Under the pieces are notes generated by a model. It was not told where the DNA came from. It saw nothing but the letters and a program-made list of their open reading frames with translations, and ran no database searches. A program made the translations under genes and the position numbers. A stretch of 64,000 nt of DNA from Pedobacter psychrotolerans (GTDB lineage Bacteria; Bacteroidota; Bacteroidia; Sphingobacteriales; Sphingobacteriaceae), in the NCBI RefSeq assembly GCF_004340665.1, contig NZ_SLWO01000011.1:37884-101883 (forward strand), given 5' to 3'. This document shows, piece after piece, positions 9,077-18,112 of this stretch (the first letter of the stretch is position 1; the number at the start of each line of letters is the position of its first letter).

Positions 9077-9928
9077 ATGAAAAAGCAAAAGACACCAGCC
9101 AAACAAGATCAGCAGCCAGGAATCGAAGCCGAAATGAATCCAGCTCCCGAAGTAATCAAAGCAAGTTATCGCGGTTCTGAAAAACTAAATGATAAAGTTG
9201 CGCTGATTACGGGCGGTGATAGTGGTATTGGACGTGCAGTCGCCGTGCATTTTGCGAGAGAAGGTGCTGATATTGCTATTGTATATTTAAATGAGGATAT
9301 TGATGCCGATCAAACGAAGCAAATGATCGAAGAGGAAGGCCGTAAATGTTTATTGATTAAAGGAGATGTTAAAAAATCCGATTTCTGCAGAAAAGCGGTT
9401 CAAAAAACTGTTAAAACATTTGGTCAGATTAATATTTTAGTTAATAATGCAGGGATGCAGGTTCCTCAAAAAGACCCCAAAAAAATTGATGATCAGCAGC
9501 TTGAAGATACTTTCCGGACAAACATTTTTGGTTACTTCTATTTTGCTCATGAGGTACTGGAGCATTTTAAGGCAGGTGATTGCATCATCAATACCACGTC
9601 CGTTACCGCTTACCGTTCTTCGCCAAACCTGATCGATTATTCTTCCACCAAAGGGGCCATTACCTCATTTACACGTTCACTGGCTACCAACCTGGCTAAA
9701 ACAGGGATTCGGGTAAATGCCGTAGCACCCGGCCCGGTGTGGACACCATTGATTGTTTCAACCTTCGACGAAGAAAAAATTAAATCTTTTGGTGCCGAAA
9801 CAGCCATGGAAAGGGCAGGGCAACCCTCAGAAGTTGGACCAGCTTATGTGTTTCTAGCCAGTGAAGATGCCTCTTTCATAACCGGTCAGGTTATTCATGT
9901 AAATGGTGGCGAGGTGGTGAACGGCTAG
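9077..9928 (+). CDS. Short-chain dehydrogenase/reductase, general-stress (YghA/YdaD) type
   Basis: A 283-residue classical SDR. The nucleotide-binding motif GGDSGIG is at residues 46-52, NNAG at 123-126, and the catalytic set Ser175, Tyr188, Lys192 (YSSTK) is intact. The 40-residue N-terminal extension rich in Lys, Gln and Pro, followed by a YRGSEKLNDKVALITGG-type segment, is typical of the stress-induced YghA/YdaD/GsiB-linked branch, for which aldehydes or sugars are likely substrates with NAD(P)H. It has its own upstream region and appears monocistronic. Exact substrate is unknown. Confidence 0.85.
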   Translation: MKKQKTPAKQDQQPGIEAEMNPAPEVIKASYRGSEKLNDKVALITGGDSGIGRAVAVHFAREGADIAIVYLNEDIDADQTKQMIEEEGRKCLLIKGDVKKSDFCRKAVQKTVKTFGQINILVNNAGMQVPQKDPKKIDDQQLEDTFRTNIFGYFYFAHEVLEHFKAGDCIINTTSVTAYRSSPNLIDYSSTKGAITSFTRSLATNLAKTGIRVNAVAPGPVWTPLIVSTFDEEKIKSFGAETAMERAGQPSEVGPAYVFLASEDASFITGQVIHVNGGEVVNG

Positions 9929-10027
9929 TTTAATTAATAAAAAATCACTACTATTATATGCAGGGGAGAAAATTGATCAGTTTATTTTTCCTTTTAAATC
10001 CTGCTGAAAATTAATTTTTAAAGCCAA

Positions 10028-10864
10028 TTGAAATACGAAGATATTAAGCCAAGTAACAAAACAGACTGGCGCTTTAAGCTGCACGAAGTGATCTATGAAT
10101 CGAATACGCCTGCCGGAAAAGCTTTTGATATCGGTTTGCTCATCGCCATATTTACCAGCATTATGGTCGTAATGCTGGATAGTGTTATCAGTATTCATCA
10201 GCAATATGGTGCCTTATTTAATATTTTAGAATGGATCTTTGCCGCACTATTTACAGTAGAGTATATTTTAAGACTGATCAGTGTGCGAAAACCAATTTTG
10301 TTTGTGCTAAGTCCACTGGGAATTATTGATCTTATTGCCTTGCTTCCATCTTATTTAAGCATCTTTTTTATCGGTGCACAGTCATTGCTAGTTTTCAGGG
10401 CTTTAAGGTTGCTGCGGGTGTTTAGGATATTTAAACTTGGAAGATTTTTATCTGAGATTAATTTTTTAACCCAGGCATTAAAAGGCAGCTTAAGAAAAAT
10501 CAGTATTTTTCTGCTTACCGTGCTCACAATTACCATTATTCTAGGTTCGATTATGTACCTGGTTGAAAAGCGGGAGAATGGTTTTTCCAACATTCCTGAA
10601 AGTATTTATTGGGCCATTGTAACCATCACAACCGTTGGTTATGGTGATATTTCTCCCATTACACCGATGGGCAAATTAGTTGCATCAATAGTAATGCTCA
10701 TTGGTTATGCCATTATTGCGGTTCCTACAGGAATCATTACCCATGATATAGCGATTGCAGCCAGACAGAAAAAAGAACTGCCAGAATCTTGTCCCAACTG
10801 TAGCCGAGAAGGCCATGACAGCGATGCACTATTCTGCAAATTTTGTGGCTCTTCCTTGTATTGA
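10028..10864 (+). CDS. Voltage-gated potassium channel-like ion transporter with C-terminal zinc ribbon
   Basis: A 278-residue six-span channel. S4 carries the arginine series RALRLLRVFRIFK (about 124-136), and the selectivity filter TVGYGD is at 202-207 between S5 and S6. The tail has a zinc-ribbon pair CPNC (255-258) and CKFC (270-273), an uncommon soluble tail for bacterial Kv-type channels but frequent in Bacteroidota members. The only start giving an intact N-terminus is TTG at 10028, as no Met codon precedes S1. The role is K+ flux across the inner membrane. Confidence 0.85.
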   Translation: MKYEDIKPSNKTDWRFKLHEVIYESNTPAGKAFDIGLLIAIFTSIMVVMLDSVISIHQQYGALFNILEWIFAALFTVEYILRLISVRKPILFVLSPLGIIDLIALLPSYLSIFFIGAQSLLVFRALRLLRVFRIFKLGRFLSEINFLTQALKGSLRKISIFLLTVLTITIILGSIMYLVEKRENGFSNIPESIYWAIVTITTVGYGDISPITPMGKLVASIVMLIGYAIIAVPTGIITHDIAIAARQKKELPESCPNCSREGHDSDALFCKFCGSSLY

Positions 10865-10991
10865 TAGTAAAATTAATTGCTGCGTATTATTAACTTCGCT
10901 GCTATCTTTCAGTGATTTAACTGATTTCAGGGTGATAATAATGAAACCTTTTTTACATTCTTAGGTTCTTATTTTAGATAAAGAACTAAAT

Positions 10992-11672
10992 ATGAAAAAT
11001 ATCTTCTCCGCCCTGGCAAAAACAGCTGTTGTTTTACTATCCCTTTCCAGTTTTAATCAACTGGCATCAGCCCATAATCATCAACCTTTAGTGGTTTACA
11101 GCGAACTGATTGATATGCCCGTAGAGGCATTTGTGAGGCAGGCAATGTTATCTGGCATGAAGGAAGTGCAATTAAGTGGTGTAGCCATTGAGCAATCTTC
11201 CGATCCAAAAATAAAAGCTTTTGCCAGGATGATGATTAATGACCATAGCAAAGTGAATGAGGAATTAAAATTGTTGGCGAAGGCTAAGGGTGTCAGTTTA
11301 CCGATGAGTAAACTTCCTGGTGGAATGAGGCCTGATGGTCGAATTGATTCTGAACTTGAGAATTTGAAAGATACCACCAGAAACCAAAATGTGGCTGAAG
11401 CAGCTGGAAATATGAAAAGTTCTGTCACACCTTATCGCGATGGAGATACCGAAGCCGATATATTAAAGTCTGTTGAAGACTTAAAGAAAATGAAAGGTGT
11501 TTCTCTTGATCAGGCTTATGTAGATGTAATGATTAGCGACCACCAGAAAGCAATTGCTTTATTTGAAGAAGGCGCTAAATCTAAAGATAGTGCAATCAGA
11601 AAGTTTGCTTCCAAACACTTGCCCCATTTGAAAGCACATTTAAAACAAGTTTCTGCACTTAATAAATCATAA
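10992..11672 (+). CDS. DUF4142 periplasmic helical-bundle protein
   Basis: A 226-residue exported protein with a signal peptide (1-27, ending ASA). It contains the two DUF4142 segments: FVRQAMLSGMKEVQLSGVAIEQSSDPKIKAFARMMINDH near residues 47-85 and AYVDVMISDHQKAIALFEEGAKS near 175-200. The paired His residues in NDH and SDH and the helical pattern recall ferritin-like bundles. DUF4142 proteins are stress-associated and of unknown biochemical role. A strong bidirectional terminator follows. Confidence 0.8.
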   Translation: MKNIFSALAKTAVVLLSLSSFNQLASAHNHQPLVVYSELIDMPVEAFVRQAMLSGMKEVQLSGVAIEQSSDPKIKAFARMMINDHSKVNEELKLLAKAKGVSLPMSKLPGGMRPDGRIDSELENLKDTTRNQNVAEAAGNMKSSVTPYRDGDTEADILKSVEDLKKMKGVSLDQAYVDVMISDHQKAIALFEEGAKSKDSAIRKFASKHLPHLKAHLKQVSALNKS

Positions 11673-11729
11673 ATAAGTTAGCTAGATATAAATTCCTGGT
11701 AGGCTATTTTCTATTCCAGTAAACCCAAA

Positions 11730-11759
11730 AGAGCGACCATTACTGATCGCTCTTTTTTT
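11730..11759. terminator. Bidirectional terminator
   Basis: A perfect 7-bp stem AGAGCGA (11730-11736) / TCGCTCT (11747-11753) with a 10-base loop is followed by T7 on the plus strand and by a weaker T-rich run on the minus strand. It sits between the convergent DUF4142 gene and the small acidic-protein gene. Confidence 0.8.
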
Positions 11760-11979
11760 ATTCTTCTGTTTTTTCTTCTTCCTCGTCATCTATCAGTTCA
11801 TCTAGTTTGGTTCCAGCGCCATCGGCAAAAGGAATTTCTTCTTCGGTGTATTCTGAATCGTCCTTTTCCTTTTTGGGTGAGTGACCTGCTCCGGCATTTC
11901 CACCTGAATTGTCCGTCTGAAACTGGTCAGAATCCTCAATTTTTTTCTCGTCTTTAGGTTGATCTTCCTGGTCTCTCAT
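11758..11979 (-). CDS. Small, very acidic, intrinsically disordered protein
   Basis: A 73-residue protein made almost entirely of Asp, Glu, Lys, Gln, Gly and Ser. It ends in LIDDEEEEKTEE and contains no hydrophobic core, so it is predicted to be disordered. Small proteins of this kind, often strongly expressed under stress, are common in Sphingobacteriaceae; no domain is recognised. Its stop codon touches the bidirectional terminator, which supports a real short transcript. Confidence 0.6.
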   Translation of the reverse strand: MRDQEDQPKDEKKIEDSDQFQTDNSGGNAGAGHSPKKEKDDSEYTEEEIPFADGAGTKLDELIDDEEEEKTEE

Positions 11980-12144
11980 AACTTTATATTTTTATTTAGA
12001 TAACAGTTTTAGACAGGCATAAGTTTCAGTTTTTGCAAAACTGAAAGTCATCTAAAAATCGTTTTAGGTTTTTTTATTGGTTTAGTCTAAAAATGCGTAC
12101 TTATTTAGTTGGAAAACTATTAGGTTAAATATATTTTTGCTTTA

Positions 12145-12678
12145 TTGCCGATATTACCAACGTTCCCACAAATGAAGAATCCCTCCATAAGTTTAACTCC
12201 AGCTAAATGTGAGCTTTTGGATAACATCCTGAATGAATTTGATGAAGAAGTTTACATCAAGTCTGATCGTGTGCTTAAAATTTTCAGAGGTAATGGGACA
12301 CTGGCGTCTGATTATTTAGATTTCCTCGTTCAGATGAATCTGGTCATTCTTGTAGGTCAGGTAGATGGTGTGCCACTACCCGCCATGGTGGGGAAACAGG
12401 CAGGTGTTGACATGTTTATTAGTGAAGGTGGTTTTAAACGTCGATATGCATTAAACAAACTGGAGCAGGATACTGGTAAAAGCATTTTTGATTTACAGAA
12501 TGAGAATCTGGATTTAAAAGAAAAAGTGACCAAACAAGATCAGTTGCTGAAGGGATTAGAAGCTAGCCTTACGCAGCAAGGAAAGAATATTTTAGAAAAG
12601 TGGCTGGTTAGGGTTTTATTCTTTTTAGCAGGTATATTAATTACTTATGCTTATTTTAAAATTTTTCAAGCGGCTTAA
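12145..12678 (+). CDS. Hypothetical protein with coiled coil and C-terminal membrane anchor
   Basis: A 177-residue protein of unknown function. The first ~110 residues resemble a winged-helix-like or mixed domain (LDNILNEFDEEVYIKSDRVLKIF). Residues 112-145 form a heptad coiled coil (LDLKEKVTKQDQLLKGLEASLTQ), and the last 25 residues form one transmembrane helix. A start at Met10 (12172) is equally possible. Its 3' end overlaps the convergent helicase gene by four bases. Confidence 0.6.
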   Translation: MPILPTFPQMKNPSISLTPAKCELLDNILNEFDEEVYIKSDRVLKIFRGNGTLASDYLDFLVQMNLVILVGQVDGVPLPAMVGKQAGVDMFISEGGFKRRYALNKLEQDTGKSIFDLQNENLDLKEKVTKQDQLLKGLEASLTQQGKNILEKWLVRVLFFLAGILITYAYFKIFQAA

Positions 12679-14795
12679 AATAACGTACTTGCGCCTAAAA
12701 AGTCATTCACGATCTTTAAAATTTCTTTCCCCAAATCTACTGCATTTCCAATACCTACACCTTTTATAGCCGCCAGTTGATCGGCAGATCTTGGTGGCTT
12801 GGCTGCAATGTTTAACAACGCCAGATCAGATAAAATTGAATGAGCAGGTACGTTTCGCTGCTGACTCAGGTTTTTTCTCCAATCGATTAGGCTTTGGTAT
12901 AGTTTTTTATTGATTACTTCTTTAGGCAATTCAGTTTTTACCTGGGTTGTTTTTTTTGGTCGTTGATCAAATTTGTTGGCTGCTCCAAGATAAATTTTTG
13001 TATAGTCTTCAAGCGAAAAAGGACTCCATGAAAAATTAAAGAGTGCAAGTTTAACATTTAATGCATTGGCACAGAAACTTAGTGTGGCCAAAATCTTTTC
13101 AGATTGTTCATCCAGATAAATATTCAGAGTAGCAAATTTGCTCATTTCATTGGTCACCGTTTCCAGTTTCGGAATAAAATATTGAGCTGCCTTTGTGAGT
13201 CGCGCTAAAAAGGATTCATCGTTTTCCAGGTTTGAATCTTTAGCAACTTTAGCAAATTCCTGATCCTTAAATTTTCTAGCAATTCGAATAAGGTCTTTTT
13301 CTAAAACATCACCAACAGCATTCCTGAGGTTATCTAGGGCAGCATTTTCATCATTAGCCCTGAATTTTGAAGTTTTCAAGATCTCCCAATAACCCTGAAT
13401 GGCGCTAAAATCAAATAAATCATCAATCAGGTTCCAGGCATATTGCTTTTGGAAAGTACTTAAATCATTTAAGGAAGGTTTTTTGCTTACCGCCTGGGCT
13501 GTAAAAGCAATAATTCTTTTATCTGTCATGATGTTTTCCATCTTAACAGGAGATTTAAGCAACAGGCCATCAAGACTTTTACACCTGCTTAATGCCACAT
13601 AAGCCTGGCCGTGTGTAAATGAAGCGCTGATATCTACAATGGCTTTTTCAAAAGTTAAGCCCTGACTTTTATGGATGGTGATTGCCCAGGCCAGTTTAAA
13701 AGGATACTGTGCAAATGAACCGGTATTGGTTTCATTGATTTTATTTTCCTCCTGATCTAGCGCATATTTAACATTTTGCCATTCTTCACGTTCCACTTCA
13801 AATGCCTGGCTATCATCCAAAAATTGCACACGAATACTATCATTTCCTATGCCGACAACTTTAGCTGCCTTACCATTGTAATAAAGTTTTTTTCCAGAAG
13901 AGTCATTTTTGATAAACATCACCTGCGCACCCACCTTTAAATGGAGCACGTCATCAACCGGATAGGCATCTTTAGGGAAATCGCCCGTTACTTTGGCTGC
14001 AAATGCATGGGTTTCACCTTCCAGTTTTTCAAGGCATTCTGTATTAATCTGGCCAACCAGGTTGTTATGGGTAGTTAAAGTAATATAATCTTCTTTCCAT
14101 GCATCAGCCAATGTGGGATCATAATGTTCGTTCAGCTGATTTAAAAGGGCAGGAGTAAGTGTATTTTCTCTGATCCGGTTTAAAATATCTAAAAATAAGG
14201 GATCAGACTGGCGATAAACTTTTTGAAGCTCGAAGGTAACCAGTGAAATCCGCTTTAAAATTAAGCTATCAAAAAAGTAAGGACTTAAATAATAATCTTT
14301 CAGGATATGCCAGGCATCGTGCGCAATTGGCGAGAGTTGATAAAGATCACCGATCATTAAAACCTGTGTGCCGCCAAATGGTAAATTGGATGCCTTTACG
14401 GTTCTAAGCGTCTGATCGATAAAGTCAAGCATATCGGCCCTCACCATACTGATTTCATCAATCACCAGAATTTCAAGACACTTGAGTAATTTAATTTTAT
14501 CTTCCGCATATTTAAGCTCCTTTGCTGGCTCGCCCTGCTGAATTGGAATAATTGGTCCAAAGGGCATTTGGAAAAATGAATGGATGGTAACACCCCCAGC
14601 ATTTATGGCGGCAACTACAGTAGGCGCAACCACGGCAAAATTTTTAGTGGTGGTTTCTTTGATTTTACGAAGGAGTGTCGTTTTTCCGGTTCCCGCCTTA
14701 CCCGTTAAAAATATGGGCTGGTTCGTAAATTTAATAAAATCGAGGATGAGCTGTTGATCTTGATTCGAATTTTCTAAACTGTGATTGTTATCCAT
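12675..14795 (-). CDS. Pif1/RecD2-like helicase with C-terminal HRDC domain
   Basis: A 706-residue superfamily 1B helicase. Walker A (TGKAGTGKTT) is at 31-40 and Walker B (LVIDEISMV) near 111-119, followed by GGTQVLMIGDLYQL (motif III region) and the C-terminal motifs WAITIHKSQGLTFEKAIVDI and AYVALSRCKSL. The last ~75 residues (LIDWRKNLSQQRNVPAHSIL... GVGIGNAVDLG) form an HRDC domain, a nucleic-acid-binding module usually found in RecQ and RNase D. This fusion is typical of Bacteroidota helicases acting in replication-fork or G-quadruplex processing. It is transcribed alone. Confidence 0.88.
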   Translation of the reverse strand: MDNNHSLENSNQDQQLILDFIKFTNQPIFLTGKAGTGKTTLLRKIKETTTKNFAVVAPTVVAAINAGGVTIHSFFQMPFGPIIPIQQGEPAKELKYAEDKIKLLKCLEILVIDEISMVRADMLDFIDQTLRTVKASNLPFGGTQVLMIGDLYQLSPIAHDAWHILKDYYLSPYFFDSLILKRISLVTFELQKVYRQSDPLFLDILNRIRENTLTPALLNQLNEHYDPTLADAWKEDYITLTTHNNLVGQINTECLEKLEGETHAFAAKVTGDFPKDAYPVDDVLHLKVGAQVMFIKNDSSGKKLYYNGKAAKVVGIGNDSIRVQFLDDSQAFEVEREEWQNVKYALDQEENKINETNTGSFAQYPFKLAWAITIHKSQGLTFEKAIVDISASFTHGQAYVALSRCKSLDGLLLKSPVKMENIMTDKRIIAFTAQAVSKKPSLNDLSTFQKQYAWNLIDDLFDFSAIQGYWEILKTSKFRANDENAALDNLRNAVGDVLEKDLIRIARKFKDQEFAKVAKDSNLENDESFLARLTKAAQYFIPKLETVTNEMSKFATLNIYLDEQSEKILATLSFCANALNVKLALFNFSWSPFSLEDYTKIYLGAANKFDQRPKKTTQVKTELPKEVINKKLYQSLIDWRKNLSQQRNVPAHSILSDLALLNIAAKPPRSADQLAAIKGVGIGNAVDLGKEILKIVNDFLGASTLF

Positions 14796-15140
14796 CTTTA
14801 CTTACTGATCTCCTGAAAGCGTTTTGCTAATTCTGCAAATATGCACAGAATTGAGTTGATCCTGATGCTGTTTAATGCAGATGTTATGCACAAAATGCTC
14901 GCTAATGGAATGTTAATTTGTTAATTATAAAAGATTAGAAGAATGTTTACCTGTAAACTAAATTAGCTATCCTATTGAGGCACAGCAGCATTTTTCAAAA
15001 TGACATTCAACTAAAGAAAATATCACCAAATATATTTGTTTGCTAAATATTTTAGTATAAATTTGTTTTTCTCACATAGGAGATTATAGATGATTTAGCG
15101 TAGAAGGCAGTTTTTCTGTTTTCGAAGAATAGGGAATAAT
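14796..15140. other. Intergenic region between divergent genes
   Basis: This 345-base AT-rich gap should hold the promoters of the minus-strand helicase gene and the plus-strand gene at 15141. No repeat, RNA gene or convincing small reading frame was seen. Confidence 0.4.
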
Positions 15141-15455
15141 ATGACTGTTACAGTTTTAGCAATATTAGAAACAGATTTTCGACCAGATCTTTCACTGGGT
15201 AAAATTATGAATGAGCGGCTTAAAGTTGCTGCGGATGACTTACGTGATATACATTTACAAGCCATGGAAGCGATCGGTCAGCGCAGTGATGATCTGGTGG
15301 TTTACATCAGTTATAATCCAAAATATAAAATTCGCTGGCGCATTGTAAATGATGTACCAGAAGAAGTAGAACAATTTGTAGGTCGTGTATGTGGAGGATT
15401 AGGCTATATTCAATGGAAAACAGCTGTGATGAATGTTTTCAAAGGAAACGAATAA
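15141..15455 (+). CDS. Hypothetical protein (104 residues)
   Basis: Not recognised. It is a soluble alpha/beta protein with no Cys-based motif except VCGGLGYIQW near the C-terminus. It starts at ATG 15141 and ends eight bases before a CoiA-like nuclease gene on the same strand, so the two probably form one transcript and may act in the same process. Confidence 0.55.
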   Translation: MTVTVLAILETDFRPDLSLGKIMNERLKVAADDLRDIHLQAMEAIGQRSDDLVVYISYNPKYKIRWRIVNDVPEEVEQFVGRVCGGLGYIQWKTAVMNVFKGNE

Positions 15456-15463
15456 TTCTTTAA

Positions 15464-16210
15464 ATGCAATATGCCCTGTTAAACGGAATTAAAGCCGAAG
15501 CAGTAAAGGGTGCAAATGCCTATTGTATTGGCTGTGGGCAAAAGGTGATTGCTAAATGTGGTACTATAAAAATCAAGCACTGGGCACATGCTGTTGCTGC
15601 AAAATGTGATTCCTGGTGGGAAAATGAAACCATCTGGCACCGCGAATGGAAGGAACACTTCCCCGTTAGTTTTCGTGAAGTAAACTTTTTCGATAATCAA
15701 CTCCAGGAGTTTCACCGGGCGGATATTCATACCGCTGCCGGAATCACCATTGAACTTCAAAACTCACCCATCTCATTAAAAGAGTTACAGTCGCGTGAAG
15801 CCTTTTATCCTAAATTAATTTGGGTAGTAAATGGTTTGAAGTTTAAGAGTTTTAAAATCTTAAAAGCACTTCCAGAACCGCATCACGTGGCGTTGAATCA
15901 TTTTGAATTTTGTCATACAGAGCATCTTTCTATGATCCGCAAAATGGATGCACTCGCTCAAAACCCGAATCCTGAGGTGCTTAATTTTTACCATAAGGAT
16001 TTAAAATCAATTCCAATAAGTACTAAATTTTATGCTTTCAGTTGGCGAAATCCGCATCAGGCCTGGATGCAGGTCTCATGCCCCGTTTTTATCGATTTTG
16101 GCGGACATTTTTTATACCGTTTGAGAACAAGATATCAGATTTCTGGAAATTATAACTATTTGCAGCTTATAAGTAAGCAATCTTTTTTAGCAAAATATGC
16201 CACAGATTAA
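15464..16210 (+). CDS. CoiA-like competence nuclease family protein
   Basis: A 248-residue protein with the CoiA layout: an N-terminal zinc-finger-like part (CIGCGQKVIAKCG with HWAH, residues 22-47), the motif WHREWKEHFP (near 58-67), and a nuclease core RADIHTAAGITIELQNSPIS (near 86-105) providing the D...ExQ residues of the PD-(D/E)xK-like fold. CoiA proteins help process DNA during natural transformation in streptococci; in Bacteroidota the role is untested. It lies eight bases after a small hypothetical gene, suggesting co-transcription. Confidence 0.75.
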   Translation: MQYALLNGIKAEAVKGANAYCIGCGQKVIAKCGTIKIKHWAHAVAAKCDSWWENETIWHREWKEHFPVSFREVNFFDNQLQEFHRADIHTAAGITIELQNSPISLKELQSREAFYPKLIWVVNGLKFKSFKILKALPEPHHVALNHFEFCHTEHLSMIRKMDALAQNPNPEVLNFYHKDLKSIPISTKFYAFSWRNPHQAWMQVSCPVFIDFGGHFLYRLRTRYQISGNYNYLQLISKQSFLAKYATD

Positions 16211-16332
16211 TTTCATAAAAAAAATAGAAATTACATTGTTGCAGCATTATCATAATTTTTGTCACAACAAACATTAAGAATCATTTTTAAGTTAATCAGC
16301 CATAGCATCTTTTTTTAATTAAAACTTTAGAA

Positions 16333-17172
16333 ATGACAAATATGAATTTAACATTCAAAATTGGCGATATTGAAATTAACCGTGTGGGTTATGGTGCCAT
16401 GCAATTAACCGGACAAGGCGTTTTTGGTGAAGTAGAAGACCGTGAAAATGCAAAGAAAGTTTTACAGGCAGCCGTAGCCAATGGCGTAAATTTTATTGAT
16501 ACCGCAGAAGCATATGGCCCGAAATTTAATGAGTTACTCATTGCTGAGGCGCTACACCCATACGCATCAGGATTGTTGATTGCCACTAAAGGTGGTTTTG
16601 ACAGAACAGGACCTAATAAATGGATTCCAAACGGAAGTCCGGAAAAAATTAAGGCTGATATTGAGGGAAGTTTGGAAAGACTTCAGATAAGCCAGATCGA
16701 TTTGTGGCAATTGCACCGCATTGATCCAAGTACGGATGTTGAAAAAACATTAGCTCCGGTAATTGAAGCCGTTAAAGCAGGTAAAATTAAACAGGTTGGT
16801 TTATCTGAGGTTAGTATAGATCAAATTAAACACGTACAAAATTTACTACCAATTGCGTCCGTTCAAAATATGTATAACCTGGTTGACCGGAAATGGGAAG
16901 ACGTACTGGATTATACAGCTGAACAAGGTTTAGCTTTCATTCCATGGTTTCCCTTAGCTTCAGGACCAGCTAAATTAGAAGATAAAATTAAAGCCATTGC
17001 AGCAGCACATCAGGCCACTACGGCTCAAATTGCTTTGGCCTGGTTACTTAAACGTTCTGAAAACATTCTGCTTATTCCCGGTACCAAATCCGTAACCCAT
17101 CTGGAAGAAAACCTGAAAGCAGTTGAAATTAATTTATCTGAAGAGGAATTTGAAACACTATCCAATCAATAG
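16333..17172 (+). CDS. Aldo/keto reductase
   Basis: A 279-residue TIM-barrel oxidoreductase. The catalytic tetrad is visible as Asp in NFIDTAEAYGP (D56 and Y61), Lys in LIATKGG and His in LWQLHRID. NADPH-binding residues appear in LIPGTKSVTHLEENLKA near the C-terminus. It is shorter than the YajO-type proteins and resembles oxidoreductases induced by aldehyde stress. Substrate unknown. It has its own short upstream region and no operon partner. Confidence 0.85.
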   Translation: MTNMNLTFKIGDIEINRVGYGAMQLTGQGVFGEVEDRENAKKVLQAAVANGVNFIDTAEAYGPKFNELLIAEALHPYASGLLIATKGGFDRTGPNKWIPNGSPEKIKADIEGSLERLQISQIDLWQLHRIDPSTDVEKTLAPVIEAVKAGKIKQVGLSEVSIDQIKHVQNLLPIASVQNMYNLVDRKWEDVLDYTAEQGLAFIPWFPLASGPAKLEDKIKAIAAAHQATTAQIALAWLLKRSENILLIPGTKSVTHLEENLKAVEINLSEEEFETLSNQ

Positions 17173-17246
17173 TAGTCGATAGTAAACTAAGTTCGATTAA
17201 TAATATGTCATACAATACAATCTGAAAAGGTTATTTATATTTTTAA

Positions 17247-17346
17247 CCACCACGCCTTTTGGGCACCTTCCGATACATCGGAGGGAATTACAATTGCTAT
17301 TCCCTCCGATGTATCGGAGGGTGGTCGCAGACCGGGGTGTTAAATT
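17247..17346. repeat. REP-like palindromic element
   Basis: A 19-bp perfect inverted repeat, 17270-17288 against 17299-17317, with a 10-base loop, is flanked by further partial pairing (CACC/GGGTG) and outer AACCACC / GGGTGTTAA arms. The composition is GC-richer than the surroundings. It resembles the dispersed palindromic elements common in intergenic DNA of Bacteroidota and may be a non-autonomous mobile repeat. The remaining bases to 17603 show nothing else apart from AT-rich DNA. Confidence 0.7.
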
Positions 17347-17603
17347 CAATTAATAATTATCAAATTCAGGTTAGTATTAACATTGCTCAGATTTTTAAAT
17401 AATTATCCCACTTTTTAATTCTTACGGAAAGTGGGATAATTTTGAAATACTTTCCGTTTTAAGATATACAGATAAAGGCCAGCAGGAGTGCGGAGCAGTA
17501 TAATTATTGAGCACTGCAATCATTAAATGTAACTTTGTAATTGAGTTCCATAAAAAACAGAAATTTTTCAATAGAATTGATTGATAAAATCAGATATTTA
17601 ACA

Positions 17604-18056
17604 ATGAGAAAAATTATCTTCCCTCCGCTTTTATTGTTTTCATTTCTCTTTTTTCAAAAATCCATGGCACAGCAATCCCCTGCAGTATTAAATCATATTG
17701 CTGTTTATGTATCTGATTTAAGTAAATCAACTGCTTTTTATGGTAGTGTATTTAATCTAAAAGAGATTCCAGAACCGTTTAAAGATGGTAAACATACCTG
17801 GTTTTCATTAGGCAATGCCGGTGCACTACATTTGATTCAGGGAGCGAAAAATGATCAGATTTTTGATAAAAACGGACACCTTTGTTTCAGCGTAGCTTCA
17901 ATTGATATATTTATTAAAACATTATCTGCTAAAAACATCCCGTTTGAAGATTGGCCAGGTAAGGCTGGAGCAGTTACGGTAAGGGTTGATGGTGTAAAAC
18001 AGGTTTATTTTAAAGATCCGGACGGGCATTGGCTGGAAACAAATGATGCTAAATAA
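17604..18056 (+). CDS. Exported VOC (glyoxalase/bleomycin-resistance) family protein
   Basis: A 150-residue protein from ATG 17604, chosen because a good signal peptide (MRKIIFPPLLLFSFLFFQKSMA) starts there; the longer frame beginning at TTG 17541 would bury it. One VOC module follows, with metal-ligand positions in LNHIAVYVSDL (His), GALHLIQG (His) and HWLETND (Glu). Periplasmic VOC proteins of this size are common in Bacteroidota; substrate unknown. It is followed by a secreted serine hydrolase gene 56 bases downstream. Confidence 0.78.
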   Translation: MRKIIFPPLLLFSFLFFQKSMAQQSPAVLNHIAVYVSDLSKSTAFYGSVFNLKEIPEPFKDGKHTWFSLGNAGALHLIQGAKNDQIFDKNGHLCFSVASIDIFIKTLSAKNIPFEDWPGKAGAVTVRVDGVKQVYFKDPDGHWLETNDAK

Positions 18057-18112
18057 TAAGGCCAAAAGCTGACGGAATAATTCACTGATAAATACCTCAT
18101 TTAGTTCGAAAT

